Origin: Hippasteria phrygiana
Taxonomy: Eukaryota; Echinodermata; Asteroidea; Valvatida; Goniasteridae
NCBI GenBank assembly: GCA_037893225.1
Contig: JAZGUH010000276.1
Coordinates: 2,356,001-2,420,000, forward strand
Reading direction: 5' to 3'
DNA: 64,000 bases
Shown: in pieces, positions 60,426 through 64,000 of the stretch
Numbering within the stretch: the first letter of the stretch is position 1
Layout of the letters: each line of letters starts with the position of its first letter
Notes under the pieces: model-generated
Told to the model about the DNA's origin: nothing
Seen by the model: the letters and a program-made list of their open reading frames with translations, nothing else
The model's database searches: none
Program-made: the position numbers and the translations under genes

Positions 60426-63400
60426 AGCACCCCAGGTAGACACGTCAACAGGGTCCTTGGATTCGACGGAGACGTATCCAAGGGCCTTGTTTGCGGGTCT
60501 ACACCCCAAGGAAGACGGAATAACACTCACAGTGCGAGTCACACTCACAACATCGCAGATATCGGCGAGGATTTCGGAGACCTATACCATCTCCTGTTAC
60601 TATTACAATGGTACCCAGACGACAATCGTAATGGATCATATTTAATAGCACTGTTCACTGTGGGTGTCTGACTACGCTTGAGCTTACCAAATCACGTCTC
60701 TTGATGGCGCTACACAGGTAAACACTGCCACGTGCCAGATGAACGTAGGCAAGCGGGCCCTTACAATTTACCGCATAGAGTTATATGGAAGACAGTATTT
60801 TTGAACGAAAAAACAAAACAGTAAAATCTTGGAAAATAACCATCAATTTGTGTTGAATCAATTGAACAGAATTGAATAAACGCATACCACAACCTTTAAT
60901 CTTGTGCAATATAGGGAAGAAAGTTTGTTTTCGTTTGGAAAAGCCTTTTCTGTTACTAGTGTTTGATGTTCTTGGCACTCGATTCTTGAAATGTTCACAT
61001 ACATGTTGATTTCTTGAAATAACAGGCTGTGCTACGTGCTTTGACAGGCGTTATCAAGGAGGGTTGGTTATTTTCCAAGATGTTGCTGTTCGTGACCATT
61101 TTATGTGGTGGTGGTAGGGGGAGGGGGTTATTAAAGTAAACTGTGCACTTCCCAGAATTTATTGTTTTATTAGGTGCTACGCAGTAAGATTGATATACAT
61201 CTACGAATTAATAGCCTCGTGCTCGTAATTCACAATTTGAAACCTAGTTAATCGATTTATTCTGGACTGTCTCTCAATGGTATACCCAGCACGATATGGG
61301 GCAGAGGGGTACCCCCTTTTTGTCCCTATACCCTATACACTCTCCAGACTATTGTTACCTGACACATCCCCCCTATCCCCCCTAGACTTCTGAAAAGAAT
61401 TCCTGAGATTCCGGGAACACAATGACCAACACAAAAAGGGGGGGGGGGGGGGGGGGGGGGTTTCGCTCTGCCCCATATCGTGCATCATATGCTCAATGGA
61501 AAGCTCGTAACTCATGTAATGCTAACGAACTGGCAATTCAATTTGAATATTTATTTTTCATGGCCATACAACCCATAGCACAGATATAGCACCTTTTTTT
61601 TAGAGCTACAAATTAAAGAGAGAAATTCAAGAAAACTTCTGAATTCTTTTCAATAGCACGGGGGGGGGGGGGGGGGGGGTTTACACTCAGCTCTGTTGGC
61701 ATTTGATGTGCCATAGAGTACCTGTGATGACGTCGATGCAATGTTTGTAAACCAGAATACTTTTGTTATTTTGTGTCAATTTGTTTGCATATGACTGGCT
61801 GCTAACAAAGGAAAAGTCGAAATCTATTTTGTTTGGAGCCAGTTGTCGCGCCAACTGACGTCAGACTTCGGTACTCTATAAGCCCCTTGGTAAAAACATA
61901 CATCTGTGAAATGCTCCACAAATAAAGGACTTTAATGGGTTAAATAAAGGAGCCAACATATCAATTGTGTATTTCACAAAAGAATTCATGTTTAATAACA
62001 TACTGTTTCACTGCTAGCATCGTTACAAACTTGTAGGCAAGTACATAGATACACGATACAATTCAAGAAGCTCCTTTTTTAATATCACAACTAGATATCT
62101 ATCAAGGTACAATGTATATCCACAAAAATGCCTATAACTGGTATTATCTTCAACTTACATGTACAGAGAAGATGGTTAAAATTGTCTGACACCACAAAAG
62201 CACAGCGAAACAAGACATGTCAATAGTTGGGAACTACGTACAAATCAAAGGTGCTATCATTTCTGCATTTCCTCTCCTGGCACAAAAACATTGGTTTTAC
62301 CTTTTGACACAAAACTGATAGTTGGCCATGTATAGGTATTTGGTTTAAACTCTTTCACTCAGTCGCTTTAATACGTGAATACAATTATTGCAGCGACTGA
62401 GTAAATCTACATTTCTGACACACAAATATCATTCATTATTCGTCAGCTCTCAAACTCGCATTACATCATGCTTGCAGGAGTAATTTCCTTATTAACCATG
62501 AGATGCTGAAGACGAATAAACACTTTTAAATATCTTCTCTGGGAGGTATTTGCATTATATATAAAAAAAAAAGCATTTTGAGCACCTTGCATATTGAATT
62601 ATCTGCTGCCACAGTACTACCATTACTTAAGCCAACGATACCTACATGTTTATATATATATGCAACCTACCCTTTTTATTACTGTAGCATTTACATGACA
62701 AATACCTTCAAGATAGTGGTTAATATCATTTTTACAAAATGTTTGTTTCCCCCACAAGCACTTAATATATCAGTCGCTTTTTCTTTAAATTTTCTGTCAT
62801 GGAGCAACCTATCTGCAGAGGGTGAAATGATGGTCCGACATCAAACATTTTGCCATTTGTCGGAACAAAATATGATTTCTTATGGTTTGTGCATTATATG
62901 ACAATGCTACGGCAGATCAAACGCTGATAAAGGTGAAGCATTTTTTTAGTCTAATTTCACCCTCTGGTATGGGGAACTTAAAGCAAAATTGTACCGAGCA
63001 AAATAGGGTTTATAATTCATATGTATTTTGTGTGTACAATGAAACTCGAGATAACCTGTTGCAATGTAATAAATGCCTGAAACAGGTGCCAAACCGAGTA
63101 TTAGTAATGCATACATGTTTACAAGTTGGTGGGCTATGTTGATATGCATAGCTTTGAAAGCACATTTATACAAAAGTTTACACTAAGCTTGACCCCCTTT
63201 TGTCTGTCTGTTATTAATGGGGCGCTGGTATGCCATACAGGCTTGTGCAGCCAAGTGTAACGCACACAATAGGCAAACAACGGATTGAATACACACAGGA
63301 ATGCACATATAGATGACAACCAGCCTTTTTCGAACTGCAGCTGTGGCTGTCGTCCTTTATTCAATGGTTTAATAAGACAATAACGTTGAAGACGAATACT

Positions 63401-64000
63401 TGTCTTGGCAAAGAGGTATACATGATTGACCGACACACCTCAAGGAGTTTCAGGTGACGAGAATCCAGATGGAATTAACTTATCGCCATTTGCAAGTTAA
63501 CCACGCCCCTTGGACAACCCCATGGAATTTTTGTACGTTAAGTCTCAGATTTTGCACATTCCGCGTCAAGTTTAAACTAATGTGATTGGACAATACTTCA
63601 CAGGCTACGTTCTTGTAATATACCGCAATAGGTGAATTGCCCCGTTCTATAATAATATCGCATTGTCAAGCAAATGTCAATCATACATGACATGATGCGA
63701 TTTATGCAATTTGATGCCTGAACCTTCCAGTTTCTTCCAAGATTTTATTAAAAACCTGCCAAGCCATTTGTTTTTGTAATTAGTGCTAGTCGGTCAGGCA
63801 TCGTGTGTACACATACAAATATCTTACAGTAAGAAGCAATTCACCAAGTAATGTTCTCTTATTGCAAGACGAGAATAACTCATGTTTTTCTAACAGAGAT
63901 AAAAGTATAACCATTCTTGAAGGTGACCAGGCAGCATAAACCTCAACATAACTCAAAAAGGGCCAGTACATCACAGCTATCAATTGAAAACATGTTCAGT
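60426..64000. other. right-end gene-free stretch
   Basis: Holds a G-run palindrome (61289-61490), a second G-run (61661-61679), AT-rich sequence without recognised features (61.9-63.2 kb) and a GTGCAGCCAAGCG repeat (about 63210-63375). A minus-strand ORF at 63786-63983 has no recognisable features. Confidence 0.55.
61289..61490. repeat. inverted repeat with poly(G) centre
   Basis: AGCACGATATGGGGCAGAGG at left and CTCTGCCCCATATCGTGCA at right (perfect over 18 bp). The right arm carries a run of about 24 G where the left has CCCCC, so one arm has expanded. Confidence 0.8.

Noticed and set aside
63786..63983. 65-residue minus-strand ORF at the right edge
   Set aside because: No recognisable family, no splice sites or flanking exon that I can support; it could belong to a gene outside the window but there is no evidence.

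Overview
The window is animal nuclear DNA: short exons with GT-AG introns of up to about 11 kb, no operons, AT-rich non-coding sequence and very dense DNA transposons and tRNA-derived SINEs. The gene content and order suggest a non-vertebrate deuterostome. The repeat vocabulary (TACATGTAC runs, TTTCATRRAGCTGCTTAAGCA-type MITEs) makes me favour an echinoderm, but that is an inference from style, not a match.

Four protein-coding genes can be read by joining exons at consensus splice sites with conserved frame. (1) The 3' half of a PPM1H/J/M-type PP2C phosphatase on + (exons 837-1040, 2973-3144, 13939-14090, 14355-14607). (2) A complete WDR82 gene on - (eight coding exons from 45651 down to 29764, 315 codons). 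(3) A complete class II glycerate kinase gene, GLYCTK, on + (six exons from 45781 to 52884, 524 codons). (4) A small three-exon gene on - (57778 down to 55379) for a 93-residue single-pass membrane protein that I do not recognise. The order and orientations PPM1(+) - WDR82(-) - GLYCTK(+) are those I recall for human 3p21 (PPM1M, WDR82, GLYCTK), so this is probably an ancient conserved block. WDR82 and GLYCTK start head to head, 129 bp apart, and very likely share a bidirectional promoter.

Layout: 1-14.6 kb PPM1 exons and introns with hAT MITEs, a (TTC)n tract and an array of paired CRE-like sites; 14.6-29.8 kb gene-free, with TTAA-flanked MITEs, a mariner relic and a LINE tail; 29.8-45.7 kb WDR82, whose introns carry at least ten transposons, including a 677-bp near-perfect foldback and a 2.2-kb hAT element; 45.8-52.9 kb GLYCTK; 52.9-57.8 kb a 3' UTR hairpin, a TIR element and the small membrane-protein gene; 57.8-64 kb no gene, but a 2.4-kb nest of three large palindromes.

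The most distinctive signal is a family of at least seven short elements ending in CAGAGTTGTAGTCGAG and mostly flanked by 8-bp target duplications (hAT-like). Each copy shares a core but has its own private minisatellite. Several TTAA-flanked MITE families, one with an internal empty-site control, complete a picture of repeated waves of DNA transposition into introns of housekeeping genes.
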